The notes under the pieces are model-generated. The model was not told where the DNA came from, did no database searches, and saw only the letters and a program-made list of their open reading frames with translations. Below are positions 41,932-50,958 of a DNA stretch of 64,000 bases, one piece after another. Numbering within the stretch: the stretch's first letter is position 1; every line of letters starts with the position of its first letter. The DNA comes from Flavobacterium alvei (GTDB taxonomy: Bacteria > Bacteroidota > Bacteroidia > Flavobacteriales > Flavobacteriaceae). The DNA lies in assembly GCF_002920895.1 (NCBI RefSeq), contig NZ_PQVG01000004.1:310001-374000 (forward strand), read 5' to 3'. The translations under genes were made by a program, and so were the position numbers.

Positions 41932-42330
41932 ATGAATTTAAAAAAATACCGCCCCCTAATTGAAGTAGTTTTCCTTTCAATTCTGGTTTATTCAATACAC
42001 AAATTGGTTTTTTTCTTAAACGAAAACCATCCTAAACTTCAGGGATTTCACTTTCCAATAGAGGTTGTTTATGGGTTTTTCTTTATTTCTTCACTATTAA
42101 TTATCTTCATACTTATTAAGGTTTATGAAAAAAGTATTGATAACGTAGGATTTACATTTCTTTTGCTAACTTGCTTGAAAATCGGTATTTCATATGTTGT
42201 TTTATTACCCATCCTGAATTCGGGAAATCCAAATTTAAGAACCGAAAAAATTGACTTTTTTATCATTTTCGCTCTGTTTTTGACTATAGAAACCATTGTA
42301 ACTGTCAGAATGTTAAATAATAAGCAATGA
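41932..42330 (+). CDS. Small membrane protein in the atp operon (probably DUF6168)
   Basis: The 132-residue protein has four hydrophobic helices. It lies between atpZ and atpB, where Flavobacteriia usually carry a protein of this size, and a role in ATP synthase assembly is inferred from place only. A GTG at 41929 directly precedes the ATG chosen. Confidence 0.65.
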   Translation: MNLKKYRPLIEVVFLSILVYSIHKLVFFLNENHPKLQGFHFPIEVVYGFFFISSLLIIFILIKVYEKSIDNVGFTFLLLTCLKIGISYVVLLPILNSGNPNLRTEKIDFFIIFALFLTIETIVTVRMLNNKQ

Positions 42331-42397
42331 ATTGACTTTTAAAAGATAAAATTGTTATTTTTTTTATTTAATGTTTTTAACATATTAATTTAAAATG

Positions 42398-42405
42398 TAC
42401 CTTTG
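42398..42405 (+). promoter_or_regulatory. -7 promoter element of atpB
   Basis: TACCTTTG matches TAnnTTTG, 41 bases before the atpB start codon in a 116-base gap. It suggests that atpBEFHAG has its own strong promoter apart from sprE. Confidence 0.5.
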
Positions 42406-42446
42406 CACCCAATTTCAGAAAGTACAAATTAAGATAATTAACAGTT

Positions 42447-43592
42447 ATGGTGATTTCAAACAAACCACTTCAATTTATAATAGCGATTTTAATAGCCTGT
42501 CTTCCAATAGTTGGTTTAGCCAATAATCCAACGGAACATACGCCAGCACATACTGAAACAACAGCAGTTGCTCACGAAGCTTCGGGTGAACCAAAAGATG
42601 AAAAATCAGAAATAAAAGAAAAAATAGACGAGAAAAAAGCACACCACGTTCTTGATGCTCATGAATTTTCTTTATTTGAAGACGAAGAAACTGGAGTTCA
42701 TTATGGTTTTCCACTACCTATTATATTGTGGGATAATGGAGTTCAAATCTTTTCATCATCAAAATTCAATCACGGAGAATCGGTTGCTGAATCTAACGGA
42801 AACTATTATAAATTAGGTCATAACGAAAAAATTTATAAAACCGATGCAGCGGGAACAATGACCGGAGACGAGCATCATCCAACAAATCCACAGGTTTTAG
42901 ATTTTTCTATAACAAAAAGTGTTTTTTCCATGATGGTTGTTGCACTTTTAATGTTTTTATTGTTTTCAGGATTGGCAAAATCATATGCTAAAAATGGAAG
43001 TATTGCTGCTGGAGCAGGTCGTTTCTTCGAGCCAATTGTATTGTATGTTCGTGACGAAATAGCCATTCCAAACATTGGTGAAAAGCACTATAAAAGATAT
43101 ATGAGTTTCTTATTGACTGTGTTTTTCTTTATTTGGTTCCTAAACATTTTTGGATTAACACCACTAGGAATCAATGTTACAGGAAATATTGCCATTACAG
43201 CAGGTTTAGCCATTATCACCTTTCTTATTACAACATTTACAGCAAATAAAAATTATTGGGGACACATTTTCTGGATGCCAGGGGTGCCAACACCAATGAA
43301 AATAATATTAGCACCAATAGAATTATTGGGGATATTTATTAAACCTTTTGCATTAATGATTCGTTTGTATGCCAATATGATTGCAGGACACATCGTAGTG
43401 ATGAGTTTGCTTGCTTTGATTTTTATTTTCAATAATATCGGAATGAGTATTTTCTCATTACTGTTAACGTTTATCATTTCAGTAATCGAAATATTAGTTG
43501 CCGCATTGCAAGCTTATATTTTCACAATGTTGGCCGCTTTATATTTTGGTTCAGCAGTAGAGGAGCATCATCACGAAGAAGCTCATCATTAA
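42447..43592 (+). CDS. atpB: ATP synthase subunit a
   Basis: The 381-residue protein is longer than enterobacterial subunit a because of a signal-like N-terminus (about 1-25) and a His/Glu-rich extracytoplasmic region (about 26-140), as is usual in Bacteroidota. The core helices include PFALMIRLYANMIAGHIVVMSLL with the essential proton-path arginine, and EILVAALQAYIFTMLAALYFGSA. It forms the stator channel beside the c-ring. The His-rich end EEHHHEEAHH is notable. Confidence 0.95.
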   Translation: MVISNKPLQFIIAILIACLPIVGLANNPTEHTPAHTETTAVAHEASGEPKDEKSEIKEKIDEKKAHHVLDAHEFSLFEDEETGVHYGFPLPIILWDNGVQIFSSSKFNHGESVAESNGNYYKLGHNEKIYKTDAAGTMTGDEHHPTNPQVLDFSITKSVFSMMVVALLMFLLFSGLAKSYAKNGSIAAGAGRFFEPIVLYVRDEIAIPNIGEKHYKRYMSFLLTVFFFIWFLNIFGLTPLGINVTGNIAITAGLAIITFLITTFTANKNYWGHIFWMPGVPTPMKIILAPIELLGIFIKPFALMIRLYANMIAGHIVVMSLLALIFIFNNIGMSIFSLLLTFIISVIEILVAALQAYIFTMLAALYFGSAVEEHHHEEAHH

Positions 43593-43594
43593 AA

Positions 43595-43664
43595 AGTGGG
43601 AAGTTAGAAGTGGGAAGTTAGAAGTCAATTCTAACCTCAAATTTCTGACCTCTAACCTCAAATT
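43595..43664 (+). repeat. Short tandem repeats between atpB and atpE
   Basis: AGTGGGAAGTTAGA occurs twice in tandem (43595-43622). It is followed by two copies of CTAACCTCAAATT (about 43631-43643 and 43652-43664), whose complement resembles the first unit, so a folded leader before atpE is possible. Confidence 0.7.
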
Positions 43665-43692
43665 GAATGTTTAATTTTTAATACATATTTTT

Positions 43693-43887
43693 ATGGAAAT
43701 TCCTAAAATCATTGGAGCAGGATTAGTAGTTATTGGAGCAGGTATTGGTATTGGTAGAATCGGTGGTTCTGCAATGGATGCTATCGCTCGTCAACCAGAA
43801 GCTACTGGAAAAATTCAAACAGCTATGCTTATTGCAGCTGCGCTTATTGAAGGTATTGGTTTCGCAGCTTTGTTTGCAGTAAACTAA
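43693..43887 (+). CDS. atpE: ATP synthase subunit c
   Basis: The 64-residue hairpin protein has helix 1 with the glycine run GAGIGIGRIGG, the polar loop ARQPEATGKIQ and helix 2 with the ion-carrying Glu53 in ALIEGIGFAALF. Multiple copies form the rotor ring. The residues around Glu53 give no clear sign of sodium specificity, so proton use is assumed. Confidence 0.96.
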   Translation: MEIPKIIGAGLVVIGAGIGIGRIGGSAMDAIARQPEATGKIQTAMLIAAALIEGIGFAALFAVN

Positions 43888-43895
43888 AAAAGACC

Positions 43896-43931
43896 AAAAG
43901 CTGTAACGGTTGGTTGCAGCTTTTGTTTTAA
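43896..43931 (+). terminator. Hairpin with T-tract between atpE and atpF (attenuator)
   Basis: AAAAGCTGTAAC (43896-43907) pairs with GTTGCAGCTTTT (43913-43924) with one G-U and a 5-base loop, then TTGTTTTAATTTT. Inside an operon it probably causes partial termination or protects the atpE message, helping make more c than b subunits. Confidence 0.65.
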
Positions 43932-43977
43932 TTTTAAAAACACACATTGTTACAATATAAATTATACTTAAATTAAG

Positions 43978-44478
43978 ATGGAAAAATTGTGGGAAGATTT
44001 CGGGTTTGGATTGTTTTTTTGGAACGCCATTATTTTCGTAGGATTAATTTTCTTATTGAAAAAATTTGCTTGGAAACCAATTTTGGATGCTGTTAACGAA
44101 AGAGAAGAAGGAATAAAAAATGCCTTGCTTTCTGCCGACAACGCTAGAAAAGAAATGCAAAATCTTCAATCAGACAATCAACGTATTTTGCAAGAAGCAA
44201 GATTAGAGCGTGATGCCTTATTGAAAGATGCTCGCGATATGAAAGAAAAAATGGTTGCCGATGCTAAAAATGAAGCTCAAGCTCAAGGTCAAAAAATGAT
44301 CGAACAAGCAAAAGCTGCTATCGAAAGCGAGAAAAATGCTGCTGTGGCCGAATTGAAACTTCAAGTTTCTACTTTGTCACTTCAAATAGCCGAAAAATTA
44401 TTAAAAGACGAATTATCTAACAAAGAAGCTCAAGTAAAATTAGTGGAAAAAATGTTAGGCGATGCTAAATTAAACTAA
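43978..44478 (+). CDS. atpF: ATP synthase subunit b
   Basis: The 166-residue protein has one N-terminal membrane helix (FGLFFWNAIIFVGLIFLLKKFAW) and a long charged coiled coil (about 40-150, rich in A, E, K and Q). This is the peripheral stalk protein linking subunit a to the F1 head through delta. It starts with the usual KPILDAVNEREE after the helix and ends 1 base before atpH. Confidence 0.95.
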   Translation: MEKLWEDFGFGLFFWNAIIFVGLIFLLKKFAWKPILDAVNEREEGIKNALLSADNARKEMQNLQSDNQRILQEARLERDALLKDARDMKEKMVADAKNEAQAQGQKMIEQAKAAIESEKNAAVAELKLQVSTLSLQIAEKLLKDELSNKEAQVKLVEKMLGDAKLN

Positions 44479-44479
44479 T

Positions 44480-45016
44480 ATGGCAAGTACAAGAGCAGCA
44501 ATTCGTTATGCAAAAGCCATTTTAGAAATAGCAAATTCAAAAAATGCTACTTCTGAGGTAAGCGCCGATATGGCATTGATTGCATCAACAATACAATCGA
44601 ATTCAGAATTGAATTCTTTTATCCAAAATCCGCTTGTAAGAACGGAGAATAAAAAGGATGTTGTTTCAGAAGTTTTTGCTTCTGTTAATCCAGTTACCCA
44701 AAGTATTTTTCAATTGTTATTGGAAAACAAAAGATTCGGAATTTTGGATAGCATTGCAGTAGAATACAACAAATTGTTTGATATTATTAATGGTGTTGAA
44801 ACAGCAAAAGTTACTACAGCCGTTCCGATGGATGCCGCATTAGAAGCTAAAGTTTTGGCTAAAATTGCAACCATTTCATCAAGCAAAAAAATTACAATTG
44901 AAAACATAGTAGATCCTGCTATTATTGGAGGATTTATTTTAAGAATAGGCGATAAGCAATACAATGCTTCTATTGCCGACAGATTACAAGTATTAAAAAG
45001 AGAATTAAGTAACTAG
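44480..45016 (+). CDS. atpH: ATP synthase subunit delta
   Basis: The 178-residue protein begins with STRAAIRYAKAILEIA, the standard N-terminal helix of F1 delta, and ends with the conserved VDPAIIGGFILRIGDKQYNASIADRLQVLKRELS. It caps the F1 head and ties it to subunit b. The spacing to atpF and atpA is short. Confidence 0.95.
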   Translation: MASTRAAIRYAKAILEIANSKNATSEVSADMALIASTIQSNSELNSFIQNPLVRTENKKDVVSEVFASVNPVTQSIFQLLLENKRFGILDSIAVEYNKLFDIINGVETAKVTTAVPMDAALEAKVLAKIATISSSKKITIENIVDPAIIGGFILRIGDKQYNASIADRLQVLKRELSN

Positions 45017-45032
45017 TTATTTATAAATAATT

Positions 45033-46610
45033 ATGGCGGAAATTAAACCTGCTGAGATTTCAGCAATATTAAGAAAGCAAGTAGAAGGTTTTGAATCTGG
45101 TGCTACATTAGAAGAAGTAGGTTCTGTACTTCAAGTTGGAGATGGTATTGCTCTTGTTTATGGGCTATCAAACGTTCAATACGGTGAATTAGTTGAATTC
45201 GAAAACGGATTGGAAGCAATCGTTTTGAATCTTGAAGAAGACAATGTTGGGGTGGTACTTTTAGGACCATCAACAGGAATCAAAGAAGGTTCAACTGTAA
45301 AAAGAACACAACGTATCGCCTCTCTTAAAACTGGAGAAGGAATGGTGGGTCGTGTAGTAAACACTTTAGGTCAACCAATTGATGGTAAAGGACCAATCGG
45401 TGGTGAATTATTCGAAATGCCATTAGAAAGAAAAGCTCCTGGAGTTATCTTCCGTCAGCCAGTTACCGAACCATTACAAACAGGTATCAAAGCAGTAGAT
45501 GCAATGATTCCAGTAGGTCGTGGACAACGTGAGTTAGTTATTGGTGACCGTCAAACAGGTAAATCAACTGTTTGTATCGATACTATCTTGAATCAAAAAG
45601 AATTTTATGATGCAGGAAAACCTGTATTTTGTATCTATGTTGCCATTGGACAAAAAGCGTCAACGGTAGCAGGAATTGCAAAAATGTTAGAAGAAAAAGG
45701 AGCAATGGCTTATACAGTTATTGTTGCTGCTAATGCTTCTGATCCAGCTCCAATGCAAGTATATGCTCCTATGGCAGGTGCTGCAATTGGAGAATATTTC
45801 AGAGATTCTGGTCGTCCAGCTTTGATTGTTTATGATGATTTATCTAAACAAGCCGTTGCTTACCGTGAGGTTTCTCTTTTATTAAGAAGACCACCGGGAC
45901 GTGAGGCATATCCTGGAGACGTTTTCTACTTACACTCTCGTTTATTGGAAAGAGCTTGTAAAGTAATTGCTGATGACAGTATCGCAAAAGATATGAACGA
46001 TTTACCAGATTCTTTAAAAGGTATCGTAAAAGGTGGTGGTTCATTGACTGCTTTACCAATTATCGAAACTCAGGCTGGTGACGTTTCTGCATACATCCCA
46101 ACTAACGTAATTTCTATTACTGATGGTCAGATTTTCTTGGATGGAGATTTGTTTAACTCAGGGGTTCGTCCAGCGATTAACGTAGGTATTTCTGTATCTC
46201 GTGTTGGAGGTAATGCTCAAATTAAATCAATGAAAAAAGTAGCTGGTACATTAAAATTAGACCAAGCACAATTCCGTGAATTGGAAGCGTTTGCTAAATT
46301 TGGTTCTGATTTGGATGCCGTTACTTTGAACGTAATTGAAAAAGGAAAAAGAAACGTAGAGATTTTGAAACAAAATCTAAACGACCCTTATACAGTTGAA
46401 AACCAAACTGCCATCATCTATGCAGGTTCTAAAAACTTGTTGAGAAACGTTCCTGTTGATAAAGTAAAAGAATTCGAAAAAGATTACTTAGAATTCTTGA
46501 ACAACAAAAACAGAGCTACTCTTGATGCATTAAAAGCAGGTAAACTGACTGACGAAATCACAGACGTGTTAGAAGCAGCAGCTAAAGAAGTTTCAGCGAA
46601 ATATAACTAA
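45033..46610 (+). CDS. atpA: ATP synthase subunit alpha
   Basis: The 525-residue F1 subunit has Walker [10 protein letters not shown] (about 171-179), the preceding [52 protein letters not shown], and the [43 protein letters not shown]-terminal region. This is the non-catalytic nucleotide-binding partner of beta. Codon choice is visibly more GC-tolerant and uniform than in neighbours, as expected of a highly expressed gene. Confidence 0.97.
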   Translation: MAEIKPAEISAILRKQVEGFESGATLEEVGSVLQVGDGIALVYGLSNVQYGELVEFENGLEAIVLNLEEDNVGVVLLGPSTGIKEGSTVKRTQRIASLKTGEGMVGRVVNTLGQPIDGKGPIGGELFEMPLERKAPGVIFRQPVTEPLQTGIKAVDAMIPVGRGQRELVIGDRQTGKSTVCIDTILNQKEFYDAGKPVFCIYVAIGQKASTVAGIAKMLEEKGAMAYTVIVAANASDPAPMQVYAPMAGAAIGEYFRDSGRPALIVYDDLSKQAVAYREVSLLLRRPPGREAYPGDVFYLHSRLLERACKVIADDSIAKDMNDLPDSLKGIVKGGGSLTALPIIETQAGDVSAYIPTNVISITDGQIFLDGDLFNSGVRPAINVGISVSRVGGNAQIKSMKKVAGTLKLDQAQFRELEAFAKFGSDLDAVTLNVIEKGKRNVEILKQNLNDPYTVENQTAIIYAGSKNLLRNVPVDKVKEFEKDYLEFLNNKNRATLDALKAGKLTDEITDVLEAAAKEVSAKYN

Positions 46611-46695
46611 TTAGGTTCTAGGCTTTAGGTTTTGGGTTATAGTTAATTCTAATAAACCAAGACCTAAAACCAAACAACCCAATACCCATAATAAA

Positions 46696-47556
46696 ATGGC
46701 AAATTTAAAGGAAATCCGTAATAGAATTACTTCCATTTCATCGACGATGCAGATTACTGCTGCGATGAAAATGGTTTCTGCAGCAAAGTTGAAGAAGGCT
46801 CAAGACGCCATCACAGCCATGCGACCTTATGCCGAAAAACTAACGGAATTATTGCAAAATCTTTCGGCAACTCTTGATGGAGATGCAGGAGGAGAATTCA
46901 CCAAACAACGTGAACTTAAAAAAATATTGGTTGTAGCGATCACTTCTAATAGAGGTTTGTGTGGCGCTTTTAATACCAATGTAATCAAAGAAGTTAAAAA
47001 CCGTTCCGATTTTTATGCTGGAAAACAAGTTGATGTTTTTGCCATTGGTAAAAAAGGAAATGATTTATTGAGCAAAACACACACTGTTGTTGACAATCAA
47101 AGTCAGGTTTTTGATGCATTAACTTTCGAAAATGTTACCGTTATTGCTGAAGTATTGACTCAAAAATTTGTTTCTGGAGAGTATGACAAAATCGAATTGG
47201 TTTACAATCAATTTAAAAATGCAGCGACTCAAATCGTTCAAGTTGAACAATTTTTACCGTTAGCTCCAATACAATCAGATAAGCCAGCTTCAACAGGTGA
47301 TTATATTTTTGAACCATCAAAAGAAGAAATCGTGTTGACCTTGATTCCAAAATCATTGAAAACACAATTATACAAAGGAGTTAGAGATTCATTTGCATCT
47401 GAACACGGAGCGCGTATGACTGCCATGCACAAAGCAACAGACAACGCAACCGAATTGAGAGATCAATTGAAATTGACTTACAACAAAGCCCGTCAAGCGG
47501 CGATTACTAACGAAATCTTAGAGATTGTTGGTGGAGCAGAAGCTTTGAAAGGATAA
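46696..47556 (+). CDS. atpG: ATP synthase subunit gamma
   Basis: The 286-residue central-shaft protein has the N-terminal helix LKEIRNRITSISSTMQITAAMKMVSAAKLKKAQ and the C-terminal ASEHGARMTAMHKATDNATELRDQLKLTYNKARQAAITNEILEIVGGAEAL, both conserved in the family. The usual beta and epsilon genes do not follow; the operon ends here at a strong terminator, and atpD-atpC must lie elsewhere, as is common in Bacteroidota. Confidence 0.96.
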   Translation: MANLKEIRNRITSISSTMQITAAMKMVSAAKLKKAQDAITAMRPYAEKLTELLQNLSATLDGDAGGEFTKQRELKKILVVAITSNRGLCGAFNTNVIKEVKNRSDFYAGKQVDVFAIGKKGNDLLSKTHTVVDNQSQVFDALTFENVTVIAEVLTQKFVSGEYDKIELVYNQFKNAATQIVQVEQFLPLAPIQSDKPASTGDYIFEPSKEEIVLTLIPKSLKTQLYKGVRDSFASEHGARMTAMHKATDNATELRDQLKLTYNKARQAAITNEILEIVGGAEALKG

Positions 47557-47580
47557 TTATTTATTCAATATACATTTAAA

Positions 47581-47609
47581 AGTCCCGCAATTTGTGGGAC
47601 TTTTTTTTT
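47581..47609 (+). terminator. Terminator of the atp operon
   Basis: AGTCCCGCAA and TTGTGGGACT form a 10-bp stem with one G-U, followed at once by nine T residues. Confidence 0.9.
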
Positions 47610-47677
47610 GATTTAATGACAGAAAATTTACATAATATTTAATTTAGAAAGAAATCAACACATACTTATCGTTTATC

Positions 47678-47695
47678 TAACCATAACTTAACGTT
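47678..47695 (+). promoter_or_regulatory. Direct-repeat site upstream of the TonB receptor gene
   Basis: TAACCAT-AACT-TAACGTT is a 7-4-7 direct repeat with an 11-base period, the layout bound by OmpR/PhoB-type regulators. A similar array with the same AACT linker lies at 63755-63783. Confidence 0.3.
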
Positions 47696-47754
47696 GGATG
47701 AATTTTAGAGAAATTTGTTAATCTATCAGTAACATTCAAAATTTAGTTTCAAAG

Positions 47755-47762
47755 TATTTTTG
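47755..47762 (+). promoter_or_regulatory. -7 promoter element of the TonB receptor gene
   Basis: TATTTTTG matches TAnnTTTG, 38 bases before ATG 47801. Confidence 0.45.
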
Positions 47763-47800
47763 CCGTGAAATTCTAGCAATTTTTAATCAAAAATAGTTCA

Positions 47801-50800
47801 ATGAAATTATCAAAACTTATCGGATTTTTATTTTTAGCCACTTCTGTTTATTCACAAAATGCTATCGTAGCTGAATTATCAGACAATCTTGTAGCAGATG
47901 TGACAATTCACACCAATATAGATGATGCTTCTATTATAAAAGGAACCGTAATCGAAGAATCTACAGGAAAACCTTTGCCAGGCGTTCTGGTTGTAATAAA
48001 AGACACTAAATTTTCTACTACTACCGATGCTGAAGGTAAATTTTATTTTAGAAAAATGCCAGCTGGTAAATACAATTTAGAGTTTTCGTTTTTCTCATTT
48101 TCAACCAAAATTGTTTCCGATGTTGAAGTGATAGATAAAGAAGCCACAGTATTAACGGTTTCTTTGGCTGAAATGAACGGTACATTAGACGAAGTTATTG
48201 TAAAAACAACCGTTAAAGCAAAGGCAGAATCAGTACAGTCGCTTTTAACAATGCAAAAAACCAGTGTTCGAGTTTCTGACGGAATTTCGGCCGAAAGCAT
48301 CAAAAGGACACCAGACAAAACAGCCTCTGATGCATTAAGACGTATTAGTGGGGCCAGTATTCAAAACAATAAATTTATTGTAATACGAGGTTTAAATGAC
48401 CGATACAACACCACTTATTTGAACGGTTCGCCATTGCCTAGTACAGAACCCGATAGGAAAGCTTTTTCTTTTGATATTTTTCCAACCAATATGCTCGATA
48501 ATTTAATTATTAATAAAACAGCATCTCCCGATTTGCCTGGAGAGTTTGCAGGAGGAGTTATTGAGATTAACACTAAAATGGCACCAGATAAAGATTTTCA
48601 AACTCTGTCTATCGGTGGGGGATACAATACAGTGACCACCGGTAAAACACAAATTAAAGCAAATGATGCCAAAGTGGGATTACCTTCTTATTTTCCGAGT
48701 TCAGCAGTTATGTTTGAATTACAAAAACCTCCTAAAACAGAGAACAATATTTTGGCTATTGATGATTTGTCTAAAAAATACCAAACGGATTGGGGAACTA
48801 AAGAAGATCAATTCGACCCAAATACTAGTTTTCAGTTAAGTCTTGGTCGTTATTTTAAATTCAATGGAGACCAAAGTCTAGGTTTATTAGCTTCTGTAAC
48901 GAACAATGTATCTAATGTTTATGCAGATAGAACTCAGAAATTTTATGAAGTTGCAAATGACTTAAGAGAAGATTTTTCAGATAAAAGTTATACTACACAA
49001 AGACTTAGTGGTGCTATTTTGAATCTTACTTTAAAAATGAATACTAACAATAAATTTAGTTTCAAAAATTTATACAGTGTCAATACCGAAACTAGATTTA
49101 CGGATAGATTTGGTACTAAAAACGTAACAGATGTTGAGCCAATAATGTTGATTTCGACCAACCGATTTTTTTCTAGGAACAATATTTATACTGGTCAACT
49201 TATAGGAGAGCATTTTTTACCTGACAGCAAAATTAAAATTAACTGGGTAGGTTCCTATAGCAATATAAAAAGGGATATTCCAAGCGAAAGAAGAAATACT
49301 TATGAATATATTCAATTTTCAGATGGAACCCAATCAGTACCAACAGCCAACTTTATTATTGGTGTTGTAGGTAAGGATAGTCCAGGTTCTATTTTTACAT
49401 CATTAAACAAAGAATTTATCTTTAGTACTAAAATTGATGTGAGTAAGAAGATAAATTTTTCAGATGATTTTTCAGCCGATTTTAAAATAGGGGGAATTAC
49501 TCAATCTCGAAACCGAAAATTTGAAGCTCGCCAATTGGGTTACATTCCTTTTAATGGAACAGTTGGAGGAGTAAGATATGAAACTGTTTCGCCATCAATT
49601 ACGGTATTGCCAAGTGAAACTATGTTTAATTCTTCGAATATGGGGATTTTGTCAACTTCACCAAAAGTAAGTGGATTGACTCTTTATGACGGTACAAAAG
49701 GAAGTGACACTTATGATGCAGAGTCAAATTTGGATGCCGGTTATTTGATGATTGATAATGTGTTTAAAAAACTAAGAGTGGTTTGGGGTGTTCGTGTAGA
49801 GAATTATTATCAATTTTTGAATTCTAAAACTATTGAAAACACACCAATAACTGTTGAAGACAAACAATTTGATGTGTTGCCTTCTATAAACTTTATTTAT
49901 AAACTCACTAAAAATCAAAATATAAGATTAAGTGGTTCAAAAACATTGAATAGACCTGAGTTTAGAGAATTAGCTCCTTTTTTATTCTTTGATAACGAAA
50001 CCAGATTCAATACATCTGGTAATCCAGAACTGAAAATCACCGAAATATACAATGCCGATTTGAGATACGAGTTTTTTCCAGGAAAAGGGCAGCTGTTTTC
50101 AGTGTCTGCGTTTTATAAAGACTTTAAGAATCCAATCGAATTACAAGCCTTGGCCAATAACTCGAATATATATAAAAACGCCAAAAGCGGAACCGATTAT
50201 GGTGTAGAGTTTGAATTTAGATCCTTATTAAGTACAATGACAGGGATGAAGGAACGCAAATTTTTTGATGATTTGACTCTTTATGCTAATCTTGCTGTAA
50301 TTCGTTCAAAGGTAGATATTTCTAATTTGTTTGAAACACCATATGCAATTGAAGATACTCCAATGCAAGGCCAGTCACCCTTTGTTCTAAATGCGGGAAT
50401 ACTATACACAAATACTGAGGCTGGCTGGTCGTTTTCAGCCAATTTGAACCGAATAGGAGATAGAATTTCTATTCACGCGAATCAAACATTAGGTAATCCG
50501 GTGGCAGGGTTTTGGGAAAAAGCCAGAACTTTATTAGACCTGCAGTTAGCTAAAACATTATTTAATAAAAAGCTTGAATTCAAAATAAACCTTCAAAACG
50601 CATTGGCCCAAGATTTGATTTTGTATCAAAACAATTATGAATTATCTTCCACAGCAAATCAGGTCAAAGGATTTAAAGCGTTTACCAACAAAATGATTTT
50701 AGGAGATTCACAAAATAAGAATGGCTATGATAGTAGTTATGATGATTTGAATGCAAGAATCAAATTTGGTTCCACCTATTCTTTCACTTTAACGTACTCT

Positions 50801-50806
50801 TTCTAA
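47801..50806 (+). CDS. TonB-dependent receptor
   Basis: The 1001-residue outer-membrane protein has a signal peptide (KLSKLIGFLFLATSVYSQ), a carboxypeptidase-regulatory-like domain (about 46-125), a plug domain (ASDALRRISGASIQNNKFIVIRGLNDRYNTTYLNGSPLPSTEPDRKAFSFDIFPTNM, about 178-235) and a barrel of about 700 residues ending in YSFTLTYSF. It should take up a large or scarce nutrient using TonB energy. The gene 152 bases downstream encodes a type IX-secreted protein that is probably its partner at the surface. Confidence 0.9.
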   Translation: MKLSKLIGFLFLATSVYSQNAIVAELSDNLVADVTIHTNIDDASIIKGTVIEESTGKPLPGVLVVIKDTKFSTTTDAEGKFYFRKMPAGKYNLEFSFFSFSTKIVSDVEVIDKEATVLTVSLAEMNGTLDEVIVKTTVKAKAESVQSLLTMQKTSVRVSDGISAESIKRTPDKTASDALRRISGASIQNNKFIVIRGLNDRYNTTYLNGSPLPSTEPDRKAFSFDIFPTNMLDNLIINKTASPDLPGEFAGGVIEINTKMAPDKDFQTLSIGGGYNTVTTGKTQIKANDAKVGLPSYFPSSAVMFELQKPPKTENNILAIDDLSKKYQTDWGTKEDQFDPNTSFQLSLGRYFKFNGDQSLGLLASVTNNVSNVYADRTQKFYEVANDLREDFSDKSYTTQRLSGAILNLTLKMNTNNKFSFKNLYSVNTETRFTDRFGTKNVTDVEPIMLISTNRFFSRNNIYTGQLIGEHFLPDSKIKINWVGSYSNIKRDIPSERRNTYEYIQFSDGTQSVPTANFIIGVVGKDSPGSIFTSLNKEFIFSTKIDVSKKINFSDDFSADFKIGGITQSRNRKFEARQLGYIPFNGTVGGVRYETVSPSITVLPSETMFNSSNMGILSTSPKVSGLTLYDGTKGSDTYDAESNLDAGYLMIDNVFKKLRVVWGVRVENYYQFLNSKTIENTPITVEDKQFDVLPSINFIYKLTKNQNIRLSGSKTLNRPEFRELAPFLFFDNETRFNTSGNPELKITEIYNADLRYEFFPGKGQLFSVSAFYKDFKNPIELQALANNSNIYKNAKSGTDYGVEFEFRSLLSTMTGMKERKFFDDLTLYANLAVIRSKVDISNLFETPYAIEDTPMQGQSPFVLNAGILYTNTEAGWSFSANLNRIGDRISIHANQTLGNPVAGFWEKARTLLDLQLAKTLFNKKLEFKINLQNALAQDLILYQNNYELSSTANQVKGFKAFTNKMILGDSQNKNGYDSSYDDLNARIKFGSTYSFTLTYSF

Positions 50807-50827
50807 GAACTTACATACTTAAAACTC

Positions 50828-50859
50828 TAAGAGCCTGTTTTTTATAAAACAGGCTCTTA
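50828..50859 (+). terminator. Hairpin after the TonB receptor gene
   Basis: Arms TAAGAGCCTGTTTT and AAAACAGGCTCTTA pair perfectly over a TTAT loop. It probably ends the receptor transcript. Confidence 0.8.
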
Positions 50860-50958
50860 ATGTTTACATAACATAATAGTGTCTTTTTTATAACTTTTAG
50901 TTTACCCAATATTTACATCACCATCTTAATATTGCTACATAATTTAAACAAACAAAAA

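Noticed and set aside
43595-43664. CRISPR-like repeats
   Set aside because: The units are 13-14 bases, directly tandem without spacers, and only two copies each; there are no cas genes.
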